Shown here: in pieces, positions 34,284 through 46,041 of the stretch
Position numbering within the stretch: position 1 is the stretch's first letter
Layout of the letters: the number at the start of each line of letters is the position of its first letter
Assembly: GCA_033398695.1 (NCBI GenBank)
Contig: CM065806.1
Location: forward strand, 39,767,001 to 39,831,000
From: Orobanche coerulescens
Lineage: Eukaryota; Streptophyta; Magnoliopsida; Lamiales; Orobanchaceae
Length of the DNA: 64,000 bases
Reading direction: 5' to 3'
Notes under the pieces: model-generated
Seen by the model: only the letters and a program-made list of their open reading frames with translations
Database searches by the model: none
Told to the model about the DNA's origin: nothing
Program-made: the position numbers and the translations under genes

Positions 34284-34299
34284 GTTTCGTGACGAAACT
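34283..34299. promoter_or_regulatory. Conserved 3' palindrome at the pol stop, element 4
   Basis: AGTTTCGTGACGAAACT overlaps the TAA stop codon and is followed by the polypurine tract AAGAGGGGTGATA (34306-34318). Confidence 0.75.
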
Positions 34300-34305
34300 A
34301 TTTTT

Positions 34306-34318
34306 AAGAGGGGTGATA
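34306..34318 (+). other. Polypurine tract of element 4
   Basis: AAGAGGGGTGATA directly precedes the 3' LTR. Confidence 0.8.
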
Positions 34319-34587
34319 TGTAATACCTCCGGTATTCCATACTTGATTACTTTGTACTGTGTGAATGTTTGGTAATGTGATGTCATTTCTATTTATGTAT
34401 TCCATTGAGTGCTATATAATTGTACGATGTAAATGAAATGGGGGTGACGCGCCTTGACGCCGTGGGACGATCGTCGGTGCGAATATGACGGTGGCCAACG
34501 TCTTGTTCCCCGATAATTGTTGACGAGTGGAAGGGATGGTCACCCCGAGATGGTTAGAATGTGGTATGAGGCTAAAGAATTTATATC

Positions 34588-34922
34588 TAACGCACGTTAG
34601 AGTTCTGTCTAACGCGCGCTATAACTCATGCCTAACGTACGCTATATTTCGATTGTTACGTACGTTAGGGTAGCTATATTACGTACGTAACGGGTGGGTC
34701 GGTCTCCCGACTAGAATCTTTCTTTTGACATGGACAGAGCTACTTTCGGCGGGCTAGAGGACAAACGATTCAACTATTCGTAACGTACATTATGTCCCAA
34801 ATTTAACGTACGTAACACTTGGGCACATTTCGGGCAGTGAGTTCTTTACGTACGTTGTCATTACACTGTTACGTACGTAATAAACCTTACGTACGTAACA
34901 CTCTTATCATTAACGTACGTCA
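34588..34922. promoter_or_regulatory. U3 cluster of TTACGTACGTAA-type palindromes, element 4
   Basis: About eleven sites such as TTACGTACGTAA, TAACGTACGTAA and TTACGTACGTTA lie in 335 bp and end 15 bp before the TATA box. The core TACGTACGTA differs from that of elements 1, 2 and 5, but placement and density are the same. Confidence 0.75.
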
Positions 34923-34936
34923 CCAAAACCAAGTTT

Positions 34937-34944
34937 TATAAAAT
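34937..34944 (+). promoter_or_regulatory. TATA box of element 4 3' LTR
   Basis: TATAAAAT followed by GGCAATTCCC, just downstream of the palindrome cluster. Confidence 0.65.
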
Positions 34945-36611
34945 GGCAATTCCCTTCTTCATTTGCACGACCCAACATTATAAGCTATCACCCTTGGAGA
35001 AATTCCTAGCCCTATACCCGGTTCTTAAGCCTCTTATACACTTGAATTAACATTGAGGAGGTGGATTCTTGAGCTCCGGTGAAGATTATCCAAGTTGTTC
35101 AAGTCACTTCTCATTCTCCTCGTAGTTCTTGTGAATCCATCAACTATCTTCATTATTTTTCTTCCAATAAGGTAAGCCACCAATCCCTGGAGTTATATCT
35201 ACGATGTTTTCTTATTTACACTTATTAGATTGCGGGTGTTGGGTAGATTTTTGCTAAACTTCATAGACAATCTTGTCGGATGGGATTGTAGTAACCGGAA
35301 TTATCGTTTATCATATGTTTCGTTTCATGCAAATCATATCTATCATACGAAATTTCACTTCAAATCATCTCTAGGAATGTAAAATTTGACGAATCAATTG
35401 TGGGAAAATTCGTAGTAATCCGTCACCGTATGTTCCATTTTTCATAGCCACCCTTACCTTGTGATTTTTGACACTTAGCAAACTAAGGAAAACAATTCGA
35501 TAGTATAATCAATATTGGATATCAAACCACCAAAGTTATTGTGCAATAGAATCCGTCGATTGTAGTATTCGGAATATAGAATTGATTTAGAAAGCATGAG
35601 ATTCGATTACGCCATAATAATTCGTTGACAACCGAAGAATGATAGGATTATCTTCTTGAGTAAATCGATATACCTAATGTTAATTATAGGATTGAACGGG
35701 ATAATGGTACACAATACTTAAAAACTTAGAAACGATACTTATATCGACAATTAAAACTACACTAGGAATCCGATTAGGAAAGGGAGACTAGTTTGATTCA
35801 TCATAATCCGTACGAGGTGTTAATCGGATATTACGTGGCTAGGTTAAGCTCGAGCGGGCGTGGGGACTCCGTTATCACAAAGCACCTACTATCGGATCAC
35901 AGGCAAGTGAAATCTTGCTCGAGAATTTTCTAATATTAATGTTATACCGTATGTGCGTATGTGCCATTCTGATAAATGCCGACGTTTGTCTTTCTCTAAA
36001 AATGTTATAAATGGACCGATATGTTGGGGATAAAACCTGTATGGTACCCGTGTGGAAATGTGTTAGGGGGTAAGACCCGAATTGGGCGCCTATGTTCCGG
36101 GGTATTCCCGTGTGGATACTTCCGTGACCTTTGGTTGCGACCTTGGGGCTTATGTGATAAAAGAGAGAGACAACGTCGGTTGAGTGATGAAATATTCCTT
36201 GTAATTACTAGATACTGTGATTGTAAAAATGACGTATATCGTTGTTAGTAGCTGTTATTTGGTATGCATTCTCTGACCCTGGTTACCTGGTATGATTCGT
36301 CGTACCAGGTAAAATTGTTCATCATGTGCAGGACATTCCCGAGGGGTCCGGTCAGACTTGAGCGGTGTTGGAATTATCTCTAGCCGCTGCTTAAATTGGA
36401 ATAAATTGTTTTCTTTGGAAAAACTTTTGTTGTGTAATAATTGGACTTCAAATTACATTTTTCCTTAAATCTTTCGACTCACGTTATGTAAACCTTGAAC
36501 TTAATGTTTTATCGCGATTATCTTAAAATGCCTATTTTTCTAACTAGCCTTGTGGGTCCCATGTGGGATTCACGGCACTGTAATACCTCGAGATATTTTG
36601 GGGGTGTTACA

Positions 36612-36709
36612 CCAAGTGAGATCAGAGAAAAAATAGGATGCCACATCAAATTCTAACAACTTCATTGAGAATCGAATGCCAAAAGATTCAATACCCTCAC
36701 GGTGGATAT
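36612..36709. other. 98-bp sequence between elements 4 and 5, probably Athila terminal sequence
   Basis: Older DNA into which elements 4 and 5 inserted. It starts with CCAAG (expected target site of element 4) and ends with GATAT (target site of element 5). Its continuation is 46042 onward, where ACTCTTCACTCAAGTG-like text follows. I infer it is part of the LTR of element 6. Confidence 0.5.
36705..36709. repeat. Target site duplication of element 5, left copy
   Basis: GATAT before the LTR; the second copy is 46037-46041. Confidence 0.93.
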
Positions 36710-38107
36710 TGTAACACCCCCGAGATATTCAGAGTATATTACAGCGCCGTGGACCCCTACATGGGACCCACCAGGCTACAACAAGAAAAAGCCCACTCGA
36801 CTAACCATCTCGGTTAGCGAGGACACACATTTTAATAATACAATAAATAAAGATACGCCCGGAGCAACCGGAGAATTAAGCATCAACCGACAATGTAGCA
36901 ATATAAGGTAATACAAACGGAGTTCGAAATGAAAAGCCTATGTACTCGCGAGTACAATATATAAGTTTATAAATGTGGGAACAACCATATCGAAATGGAC
37001 AAAAGAAATAAGAAGACCCAAATGCACATGTCAACGACCCTGGCCAACATCCTCGTACTGTCCCAGTGCTCGCTCGTCCGGATGATCATAACCTGAAATC
37101 CATAACAAGAATTTCCCCACAACGGGTCCCCAAAGGGGTTAGCAATTACGCTAGTACATGTAATCAAGGCAAACCAATCGCTTACACATTTCATAGTACA
37201 TGCACCAATATCATTTCAAAAACTAAAACCAGACATGTCTTTTCCGGAAACAAACTGTCACAATCAATTTTCCTAGGACCGGGATGAAGCCACGAATTCC
37301 ACTCGAGGCCTCTAAGGACCCTCCCGAGCTGGCCACATTCATAAAACAAATCAAGCACCACACGTCACCTAGGACCGGGACGAAGCCACGAATCCCACTC
37401 GAGGCCTTTAAGGACCCTCTCGTGCTGGCCGCGAAACAAACTCATGAATCCAGGATGAAGCCATAGATTCCCTAGAGGCCCCGTCGGACCCTCCCGAGGT
37501 GAGTAAGGCACACACAATATACATTGCCATTTCACGTTAAGCATAACGGTTTCCAAGAATACTTGCCTTGAATAATTGCGACGCAACGAACGGAAGGAAA
37601 AACACCGACGAACGCTAGGAACCAACGGAACCGAACCTAACGATTCGAAGAACGCAATCACAACCAACTCTAGACGAATACAGAAAAGGAATACACCCGA
37701 AAACCCACCTACGATTCATGCATACTCGTATAAAAATAACAACGAGGGCGGACCACAACCAAACCCTCCCGATTTCGCAAAACCATGAAAATATACCATG
37801 AATCCGTAGGAAAACTAATGATATCAACAAGATTAATCATATTCATCATGGAATAACCAACAAAACGGAACGAATCGGACGAAAATCCCAAAACCCCCAA
37901 TTTATCCAAAAGTAGGGTTCTAAGAGATTTTACCTTGATTCGAAGATGAACGATGGATGATTAGTGATAGGTGTATGACATGATACTTGAATATGCCTTT
38001 ACAATGGAGTTTGGATCAAAATCGGACGAACCCTAGCCTCTGCAGTCGCTCCCGTCGCGAAGAGAAAAGAGAGATGTGAGAAATGAGGAAAAACGGGCCG
38101 CTGACAG

Positions 38108-38115
38108 TTTATATA
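38108..38115 (-). promoter_or_regulatory. TATA box of element 5 3' LTR
   Basis: TATATAAA on the minus strand, 10 bp downstream (element sense) of the palindrome cluster. The 5' LTR copy is 45172-45179. Confidence 0.65.
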
Positions 38116-38125
38116 CTGGCGGGTG

Positions 38126-38429
38126 TTACGGCCGTAACACACCCCACATACGGCCGTAACATAGGAACATTACGGCCGTAACCTGACTCTCTTACGGCCG
38201 TAACTGGCCTTTGGAGAGAAATTGGGCAATTCGACGAAAGACACATACGGCCGTATCAAGAACGCGGCCGTATCAATACTTACGGCCGTAACTCAAACAT
38301 GATACGGCCGTAACTCAGAACTGGACTAGGAGGCAAGAAACGAAGCTTTGTTACGGCCGTATGAAAGAAGGCTTACGGTCGTAACTCTCAATTATTACGG
38401 CCGTAACATATACGGCTTACGGCCGTAAC
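38126..38429. promoter_or_regulatory. U3 cluster of TTACGGCCGTAA palindromes, element 5 3' LTR
   Basis: About twelve copies of TTACGGCCGTAA or one-base variants (TATACGGCCGTAT, CTTACGGTCGTAA) occur in 304 bp, directly upstream of the TATA box in element sense. Confidence 0.8.
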
Positions 38430-38966
38430 ATGGCCTATGACAGCAGGCCATAGTATGAAGTACTGCTCGACGAGGAGATGATCGAGAAGAAAAAAAAAAT
38501 AACAAGGTGTATCCACGACCAACGGATACACTCACCATGGATTTGAGTCAGAAACCAAAACGTTACGATGAAGCGTGATTCCGAATACTCGAAGGCTCAG
38601 GAACAACAAGGATAATAAGAATACCCTAAACTTAGGGAAATTACGAAACGGCCCAAACGTCCAAAAATCGCGATACAACGTCGGATTAACAAACCGAAAC
38701 TCACAACACGAACAACTCAACTATACGAACTCGTGAAACCATAGAAATTACAAAAGAGAACGGGTTCTACGAGAATTGAACACCCATGCCATAATACATG
38801 ACATAAAACAGAATAATATCAAAACACCACCAAGATCGTCCCAAATGGAGAAACTCCAAGAATATAATAGATTCAAAATGTCGACATGGTTATAAGCGAG
38901 CTACTAAAAATGAAAATACACCAAAACGAGAATATCGAAAAAAGAAGAAAAAATGCGGATATTACA

Positions 38967-39003
38967 TTCTACCCCTCTAAAAACAAGTTTCGTCCCGAAA
39001 CTT
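38967..39003 (-). promoter_or_regulatory. Polypurine tract and conserved palindrome, element 5
   Basis: On the minus strand AAGTTTCGGGACGAAACTT (38985-39003) overlaps the TAA stop of pol (39002-39004), and AGAGGGGTAGAA (38967-38978) directly precedes the 3' LTR. Confidence 0.8.
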
Positions 39004-42000
39004 AAGAAACAAACAACTCAGGGTACTTAGCACGCATACTATCCTCAGTTTCCCAAGTTGCCTCCTCGACATCGTGTCTCGACCACTGCACCTTGACCAA
39101 AGGGATGGTCTTATGACTCAGTCGTTTCTCGCGATGTTCCAAAATCTTCAAGGGACGCTCCTCAAAAGTGATATCTTCGGCGACATCAATTTCACCATAA
39201 TCGATGACGTGACTAGGATCTGGGACATATTTCCTCAGCTGGGAAACATGAAAAACGCCATGAACATGATTCAAGGCCGGGGGTAACACCAAACGGTATG
39301 CTCACCCACCGAATCGTTCGAGAATCTCGAAGGGCCCAATAAATCTCGGACTCAACTTCCCTTTTTTCCCGAAACGGAGAACTCCTCTCGTCGGCGACAC
39401 CTTTAGCAAAACGTGGTCTCCCACCTCGAATTCCAAAGGTCGACGACGGACATCGGCATATGACTTCTGTCGACTCTGGACAGTCAACATCCGTTCTCGA
39501 ATCAAATCCACCTTCCGCCTCGTCTCTGAAATAATATCCGGTTCAGTCCCGACCAAATCAGACGCTTCGTTCCAACAAATCGGTGATCGACAATGTCGCC
39601 CATAAAGTGCCTCATACGGTGCCATCCGAATCGACGCGTGCCAACTATTGTTGTATGTGAATTTGATCAATGACAAATGATCCTCCCAGTCACTGCTCCA
39701 ATCGAGAGCACAAGCACGCAACATATCCTCGAACGTGTGGATAGTGCGTTCCGACTGTCCATCTGACTGGGGGTGGAATGAGGTACTCAAACGCAAACGA
39801 GTACCCAATGCCTTATGCACCGCTTCCCAAAAGTGCGATAGAAAATGGCCATCACGATCCGAAACAATAGACTTCGGAGTACCGTGAAGCCTCACAATCT
39901 GCGCGATAAACACACGAGCCAACTTCTCTGGGCCCCAAGTGTCTTTGATGCCCAGAAAATGTGCAAACTTGGTCAAACGATCAACAATAACCCATATAAT
40001 ATTCATGCCCGACCTCGGCAAACTCGTAATGAAATCTATCGATATATCTTCCCATTTACATTTCGGAACAGGAAGTGACTGCAATAACCCGGCTAGTCGC
40101 TGATGCTCGATTTTGACCTGCTGGAAAGTCAAACATCTCGCTACAAACTGTGCGACCTCCTCCTTCATATCGTTCCACCAGAAATTTCTCCTCAGGTCCT
40201 TGTACATCTTACTCGAACCAGGATGAACGGAGTAAGGTGTAGCATGGGCCTCGCGCAAAATACCCTGTCTCAACTCTGAGTCATTCGGTACACAAAGCCG
40301 ACTCTGGAATCTCAAAACACCATCTTCATGAATCACAAACCCAGGAGACTTTCCTTTAAGAACGTTCTCTCGGATTTGAGTAATCATCGGATCCTCCAAC
40401 TGCTTCAGCTTAATTTCGTTGATCAAGGACGACGAAATCTCTAAAGCACAAAGTTTCCCGACAGCTCCAGGTAACAAAACCTCAACATCTAACTCGATCA
40501 AAGCCCGCCGAATCTCAGACTGAGACGTAAGGATCTCAAGCGTTCGCAACGCAACCGGTTTCCGACTCAAGGCGTCGCCCACGACGTTCGCCTTGCCCGG
40601 ATGATAAAGGATTTTGAGGTCATAATCCTTAATCAGCTCTAACCACCTCCTCTGCCTCATATTCAATTCCAGCTGAGTAAATATGTATTTCAGACTTTTA
40701 TGATCGGTAAAAATCTGACATGCAGAGCCGAACAGATAGTGACGCCAAATCATTAGCGCAAAAACAACTGCTGCTAACTCCAAATCATGAGTAGGGTAGT
40801 TAAGCTCATACAGCCTCAACTGTCTCGACGCATATGCGATGGTCTTGCCGTGCTGCATCAATAAGCACCCAAGACCCTGACCAGAAGCATCACTATAAAC
40901 AGCAAAACACTCGTTGCCACACGACAACGCTAAAACCGGGGCTGAAGTCAAACGCCTCTTCAGTTCCTCAAAACTCGACTGTCTCTCGTCATTCCATACG
41001 AACTTCTCGGATTTCTAGAGCAACTGTGTAAGCGGTCGAGCTAGTTTCGAGAAACCCTCGACGAACCTACGTTAGTAGCCAGCTAAACCCAAGAAACTAC
41101 GGATCTCCTTCACATTCTTGGGCGGTGCCCAATCCAACAGTGCCTCAATCTTCTGCGGGTCCACACGAACCCCCTCGGCTGAAATCACGTGTCCTAAGAA
41201 CATCACTTCCTTCAGCCAGAACTTACAATTCGAGAACTTCGCATACTGTTGCTCGGTCCTCAAAATGTCTAACACTACCCGCAAATGATGGGCATGCTCT
41301 TCCTCGTTCCTCGAATAAATAAGGATATCGTCAATGAAGACGACGACACACTTATCCAAATACTCGATAAAGACTTTATTCATCAACTACATGAACACCG
41401 CCGGCGCATTGGTTAACCCGAAAGGCATAACTATGAACTCATAATGTCCGTATCTCGTCTGAAAAGCTATTTTCGGCACATCGAACTCTCTCAACCGGAG
41501 CTGATAATACCCCGATCTCAAATCAATCTTCGAGAATACCGCAGCTCCATGCAACTGATCGAACAAGTCATCAATTCTCGGCAAAGGATACTTGTTCTTT
41601 ATGGTCACCTTGTTTAGTTCGCGATAGTCGATACACAAACGCAGTGAACCATCCTTCTTCCGCACAAAAAGGACCGGTGCGCCCCAAGGCGAGGCGCTCA
41701 GTCGAACATACCCCGACTCAAGAAGCTCAGTCAACTGCCTCTTCAACTCAGACATCTCTGAAGGTGCCCTGCGATACGGCGCCTTCGAAATCAGAGCCGC
41801 GCCCGGCTCTAACTCTATAGCAAACTCAACCTCACGATCTGGTGGCAAACCCGGCAACTCGTCAGGAAATAAATCAGGAAACTCACTAACGACTAGAATC
41901 GATGAAAGCTCGACTCCACCATCATCCGCCTTCAAGGCATAGCACCAATAACCAGTACACCCTTTTCGCAGGAGTCTCATCGCCTTCAAGGCGTTAATAA

Positions 42001-42580
42001 CGAACTTCTGGTTTCCCCTCTTTCGTCCCGCGAAAGAGTGCTCGGTGCCATCCTCGGCTAACATAGTGATGATTCTCGTGCGGTAGTTCATGATTGCGCC
42101 ATGCCGCTCGAGCCAATCATTCCCAAGAATCAAATCCTCGCCCTCGATACCCACGACTATAAGATTAGAGAGCCAAACCCTCTCACAAATAAACACATAA
42201 CAGTCCCGGACCTCTTGATCACCGACAATTCTATCACCACTAGGAAGTTTAACGATGAAAGGATCGCAAGGTGACAAGCAGTCGAGACTCAAACGGCATA
42301 CACACTCTAGAGAAATGAATGAATGCGTAGCACCCGAATCAAAAAGCACACTGACAGGCTGGGAATGGATATGAACGGTACCTATCGCCACAGTGGCTGC
42401 TGGATCATCGGCCCTCCTGATCTCATAGATATGCGGCTGGGCAGAGCCGACACTGGAAGCTCCTTCCCTAGCGGGCTGACCCCGGCCCCTACCTCGGCCG
42501 GCACTCGGCGAAGGCGGCGGAGCAAATGTGCCCTGGTTCACACTCGGCTCCATAGGTGATGGGTGAGAAGAACGGGCGCC
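39002..42580 (-). pseudogene. pol: pol of element 5: protease to chromodomain-like tail, nearly intact
   Basis: In element sense the protease has [13 protein letters not shown] (Thr of the usual DTG replaced by Ser) near 42340; RT has [44 protein letters not shown] and FIDD near 41340; RNase H has [10 protein letters not shown] and TDHKSLKY; integrase has [11 protein letters not shown] (second zinc Cys changed to Phe), [17 protein letters not shown] and [11 protein letters not shown]; the tail has VKVQWSRHD, EEATWE, KYPELF. Nonsense codons occur near 41384 (Gln to TAG), 41069, 41015 (Gln to TAG) and 39300. All segments share one frame, so loss of function may be recent. Confidence 0.92.
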
Positions 42581-43632
42581 GCGAAACTGTCTGAGCTGTT
42601 CACAAAAAGAAGCCTTGTGGCCCGACTGACCACAAGTATGACAAGTCAAAGGCTGACGAGGACACTCCCGGTTCATATGGCCTGGCTTGCCACAGTTAAA
42701 GCATCTGGGGTCCCGGACGAAGGTTCCGGTGGCACCTCGAAAACTCCCAGAGAAACGAGCCGAACCACCCGTAGAAATATTTGCAGGTTGAGATTTCTTC
42801 TGACTTCCACCCTTGTAACCTGAGAAATTCCCAGCGGATTTCTACTTCTTACTCTCTCGGACTGCCGTACTGGCCATCACCGACATATCATAGGCAAGAG
42901 CTCGACTCTGATAATCCTTCAAAGTAGTACAGACGATCCCATACATATAGTCCTGAATGGACAGTTTCATCCTCCTAGAAACATGGAAAATTTTGTCGCT
43001 TTCCTCGACAACTTGGGTCTTTACATAGCCCAACTCTTTGTTAAAATCAGCAATAGCTTGAGATACGGTGATATCCCATGGTTGAGCACCATAGAAAGCA
43101 TGCACTCGAGCCTGTCTGACCGGCCACGGGCAATATTCGGTCTCCATCAATTCCTAAAATTCGGCCCACGAAGCAACATGGTCTTTGGGCCCAACGGCCT
43201 CCCACCAATCCGTAGCATCCCCAGTGAGAAAGTACTGGGCAATAGGGACCTTACGGTCCTCGGGACAGTTGGTGGAAACGAAAATTTTAGATATCTCCTT
43301 GATCCACCCCTCCCAGCCGATCGGGTCCGAAGCTCCCGAAAACTGAGGAGGATGCATCTTGATGACATCCTGAAGCCAGCGATCCGCTCCGCCCCAATTA
43401 GCATGGGCCGGATCCGGATTCTGAACCACCTGAGCTATCGCCGCCATCTGGTTAACCATTTGCTGCATAACGGCCGCAATACCAAGATCGGCGCGCTCCT
43501 GAGAAGAAGCATGACTATGACGGTCACCGCACGCGGCCTCGAAGAATGCGACGTGGCCGCCCCACCGGCTGCCCCACGTCCTCAGCCGCGTCCAGGACCA
43601 CGACCACGACCACGGTTTCCTCCGGCATCCAT
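42581..43632 (-). pseudogene. gag: gag of element 5
   Basis: The best start is the ATG at 43632 (MDAGGNRGRGRG), an Arg/Gly-rich opening like that of element 1. A TGA and a frameshift separate this from the capsid domain, read at 43468-43154 (VNQMAAIAQVVQ, DRWLQDVIKMHPPQF, DWWEAVGP) and, after a TAG near 43151, at 43150-42842 (ADFNKELGY, CTTLKDYQSRALAYD). A stop near 42840 precedes the nucleocapsid with zinc knuckles [14 protein letters not shown] and [14 protein letters not shown] near 42690-42600. The frame then continues into protease without a break. Confidence 0.88.
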
Positions 43633-43853
43633 ACTGGTGTTAAGAGGTAACAAAAGTACATCGATGATGAGTAAGGGAGGAAAAAGCAACTATGATTCAA
43701 GAAGTGAAAATACAATGTAAGAAACAGAAGGGCCGAATAAGAAAACTTACGAGCACTGGAAGTACCGAGATGCTGGCAGCGGTGTGACAATATGCAAAAC
43801 AAAACACGACTAGACCCAAATAACCAACAAGCCTAGGTATCCATAAACCTAGG
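43633..43853 (-). other. Untranslated leader of element 5
   Basis: Between primer site and gag start. No gene. Confidence 0.6.
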
Positions 43854-43865
43854 GCTCCGATACCA
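43854..43865 (-). other. Primer binding site, element 5
   Basis: TGGTATCGGAGC on the minus strand, 4 bp after the 5' LTR; one mismatch to the common initiator-Met tRNA site. Confidence 0.88.
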
Positions 43866-43869
43866 TTTC

Positions 43870-46036
43870 TGTAACACCGCCGAGATATTCAGAGTATATT
43901 ACAGTGTCGTGGACCCCTACATGGGACCCACCAGGCTACAACAAGAAAAACCCCACTCGACTAACCATCTCGGTTAGCGAGGACACACATTTTAATAATA
44001 CAATAAATAAAGATACGCCTGGAGCAACCGGCGAATTAAGTATCAACCGACAATATAGCAATATAAGGTAATACAAACGGAGTTCGAAATGAAAAGCCTA
44101 AGCACTCACGAGTACAATCTATAAGTTTATAAATGTGGGAACAACCATATCAAAATGGACAAAGAAATAAGAAGACCCAAATGCACATGTCAACGACCCT
44201 GGCCAACATCCTCGTACTGTCCCAGTGCTCGCTCGTCCGGATGATCATAACCTGAAATCCATAACAAGAATTTCTCCACAACGGGTCTCCAGAGGGGTTA
44301 GCAATTACGCAAGTACAAGTAATCAAGGCAAACCAATCGCTTACACATTTCATAGTACATGCACCAATATCATTTCAAAAACCAAAACCAGACATGTCTT
44401 TTCCGGAAACAAACAGTCACAATCAATTTGCCTAGGACCGGGACGAAGCCACGAATCCCACTCGAGGCCTATAAGGACCCTCCCGAGCTGGCCGCGAAAC
44501 AAACTCATGAATCCAGGATGAAGCCATAGATTCCCTCGAGGCCCCGTCGGACCCTCCCGAGGTGAGTAAAGCACACACAATATACATTACCATTTCATGT
44601 TAAGCATAAGGGTTTCCAAGAATACTTGCCTTGAATAATTGACGACGCAACGAACGGAAGGAAAAACATCGACGAACGCTAGGAACCAACGGAACCGAAC
44701 CTAACGATTCGAAGAACGCAATCACAACCAACTCTAGACGAATACAGAAATGGAATACAACCGAAAACCCGCCTACGATTCATGCATATTCGTATAAAAA
44801 TAACAACGAGGGCGGACCACAACCAAACCCTCCCGATTTCGCAAAACCATGAAAATATACCATGAATCCGTAGGAAAACTAATGATATCAACAAGATTAA
44901 TCATATTCATCATGGATTAACCAACAAAACGAAACGAATCGGACGAAAATCCCAAAACCCCCAATTTATCCAAAAGTAGGGTTCTAAGAGATTTTACCTT
45001 GATTCGTAGATGAACGATGGATGATTAGTGATAGGTGGATGATATTATACTTGAATATGACCTTACAATGGAGTTTGGATCAAAATCGGACGAACCCTAG
45101 CCTCTGCCGTCGCTCCCGTCGCGAAGAGAAAAGAGAGATGTGAGAAATGAGGAAAAACGGGCCGCTGCCAGTTTATATACTAGCAGGTGTTACGGCCGTA
45201 ACACACCCCACATATGGCCGTAACATAGGAAAATTACGGCCGTAACTTGACTCTCTTACGGCCGTAACTGGCCTCTGTAGAGAAATTGGGCAATTCGACG
45301 AAAGACATATACGACCGTATCAAGAACGCCATTACGGCCGTATCAATACTTACGGCCGTAACTCAAACATGATACGCCCGTAACTCAGAACTGGACCAGG
45401 AGGCAAGAAACGAAGCTTTGTTACGGCCGTATGAAAGAAGGCTTATGGCCGTAACTCTCAATTATTACGGACGTAACATATACGGCTTACGGCCGTAACA
45501 TGGCCTGTGACAGCAGGCCATAGTCTGAAGTACTGCTCGACGAGGAGATGATCGAGAAGAAGAAAAAAATAACAAGGTGTATCCAAGACCAACGGATACA
45601 CTCACCACGGATTTGAGTCAGAAACCAAAACATTACGATGAAGCATGATTCCGAATACTCGAAGGCTCAGGAACAACAAGGATAATAAGAATACCCTAAA
45701 CTTAGGGAAATTACGAAACGGCCCAAACGTTCAAAAATCGCGATACAACATCGGATTAACAAACCGAAACTCACAACACTAACAACTCAACTATACGAAC
45801 TCGTGAAACCATAGAAATTACAAAAGCGAACGGGTTCTACGAGAATTGAACGCCCATACCATAATACATGACATAAAATAAAATAATATCAAAACACCGC
45901 CAAGATTGTCCCAAATGGAGAAACTCCAAGAATAAAATAGATTCAAAATGTCGACATGGTTACAAGCGAGCTACTAAAAATGAAAATACACCAAAATGGG
46001 AATATCGGAAAAAGAAGAAAAAATGCGGATATTACA
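43870..46036 (-). repeat. 5' LTR of element 5 (2167 bp)
   Basis: Matches 36710-38966 apart from point differences and one minisatellite unit fewer. Palindrome cluster 45190-45499, TATA 45172-45179. No gene. Confidence 0.94.
45190..45499. promoter_or_regulatory. U3 cluster of TTACGGCCGTAA palindromes, element 5 5' LTR
   Basis: Same array as 38126-38429, with a few sites decayed by single changes (for example TACGACCGTA, TACGCCCGTA). Confidence 0.8.
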
Positions 46037-46041
46037 GATAT
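46037..46041. repeat. Target site duplication of element 5, right copy
   Basis: GATAT, matching 36705-36709. Confidence 0.93.

Larger units (their letters stand above)
28544..36611 (+). mobile_element. Element 4: Tekay-like Ty3/gypsy chromovirus, 5' LTR split by element 3
   Basis: A partial 5' LTR (28544-29441), primer site, gag, pol with chromodomain-like tail, polypurine tract and complete 3' LTR (34319-36611) are in order. The 5' LTR starts at a point matching 35712 of the 3' LTR, so about 1.39 kb of it is displaced to the left of the window by element 3. The base run after the 3' LTR is CCAAG; the matching copy should lie outside the window. Pol is broken by several nonsense codons. Confidence 0.92.
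34319..36611 (+). repeat. 3' LTR of element 4 (2293 bp)
   Basis: Starts TGTAATACCTCC and ends GGGTGTTACA. Holds a palindrome cluster (34588-34922), a TATA box (34937-34944), and the segment matching the partial 5' LTR from 35712 onward. No gene. Confidence 0.93.
36710..38966 (-). repeat. 3' LTR of element 5 (2257 bp)
   Basis: Plus-strand text starts TGTAACACCCCC and ends ATATTACA. Palindrome cluster at 38126-38429; TATA in element sense at 38108-38115. A minisatellite with GACCGGGACGAAGCCACGA-type units at about 37275-37500 has three units, against two in the other LTR. No gene; open frames here are LTR text. Confidence 0.94.
36710..46036 (-). mobile_element. Element 5: Tekay-like Ty3/gypsy chromovirus, minus strand, nearly complete
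   Basis: LTRs at 36710-38966 and 43870-46036, flanked by GATAT on both sides. In element sense the order is 5' LTR, primer site (43854-43865), gag, protease, RT, RNase H, integrase, chromodomain-like tail, conserved palindrome, polypurine tract (38967-38978), 3' LTR. The coding region keeps its frame over most of its length and is the best preserved in the window, with a handful of nonsense codons and a frameshift at the start of gag. Confidence 0.94.

Noticed and set aside
37576..37788. Lys/Asn-rich open frame in element 5 LTR
   Set aside because: Inside an LTR, differs between the two LTR copies, no motif.
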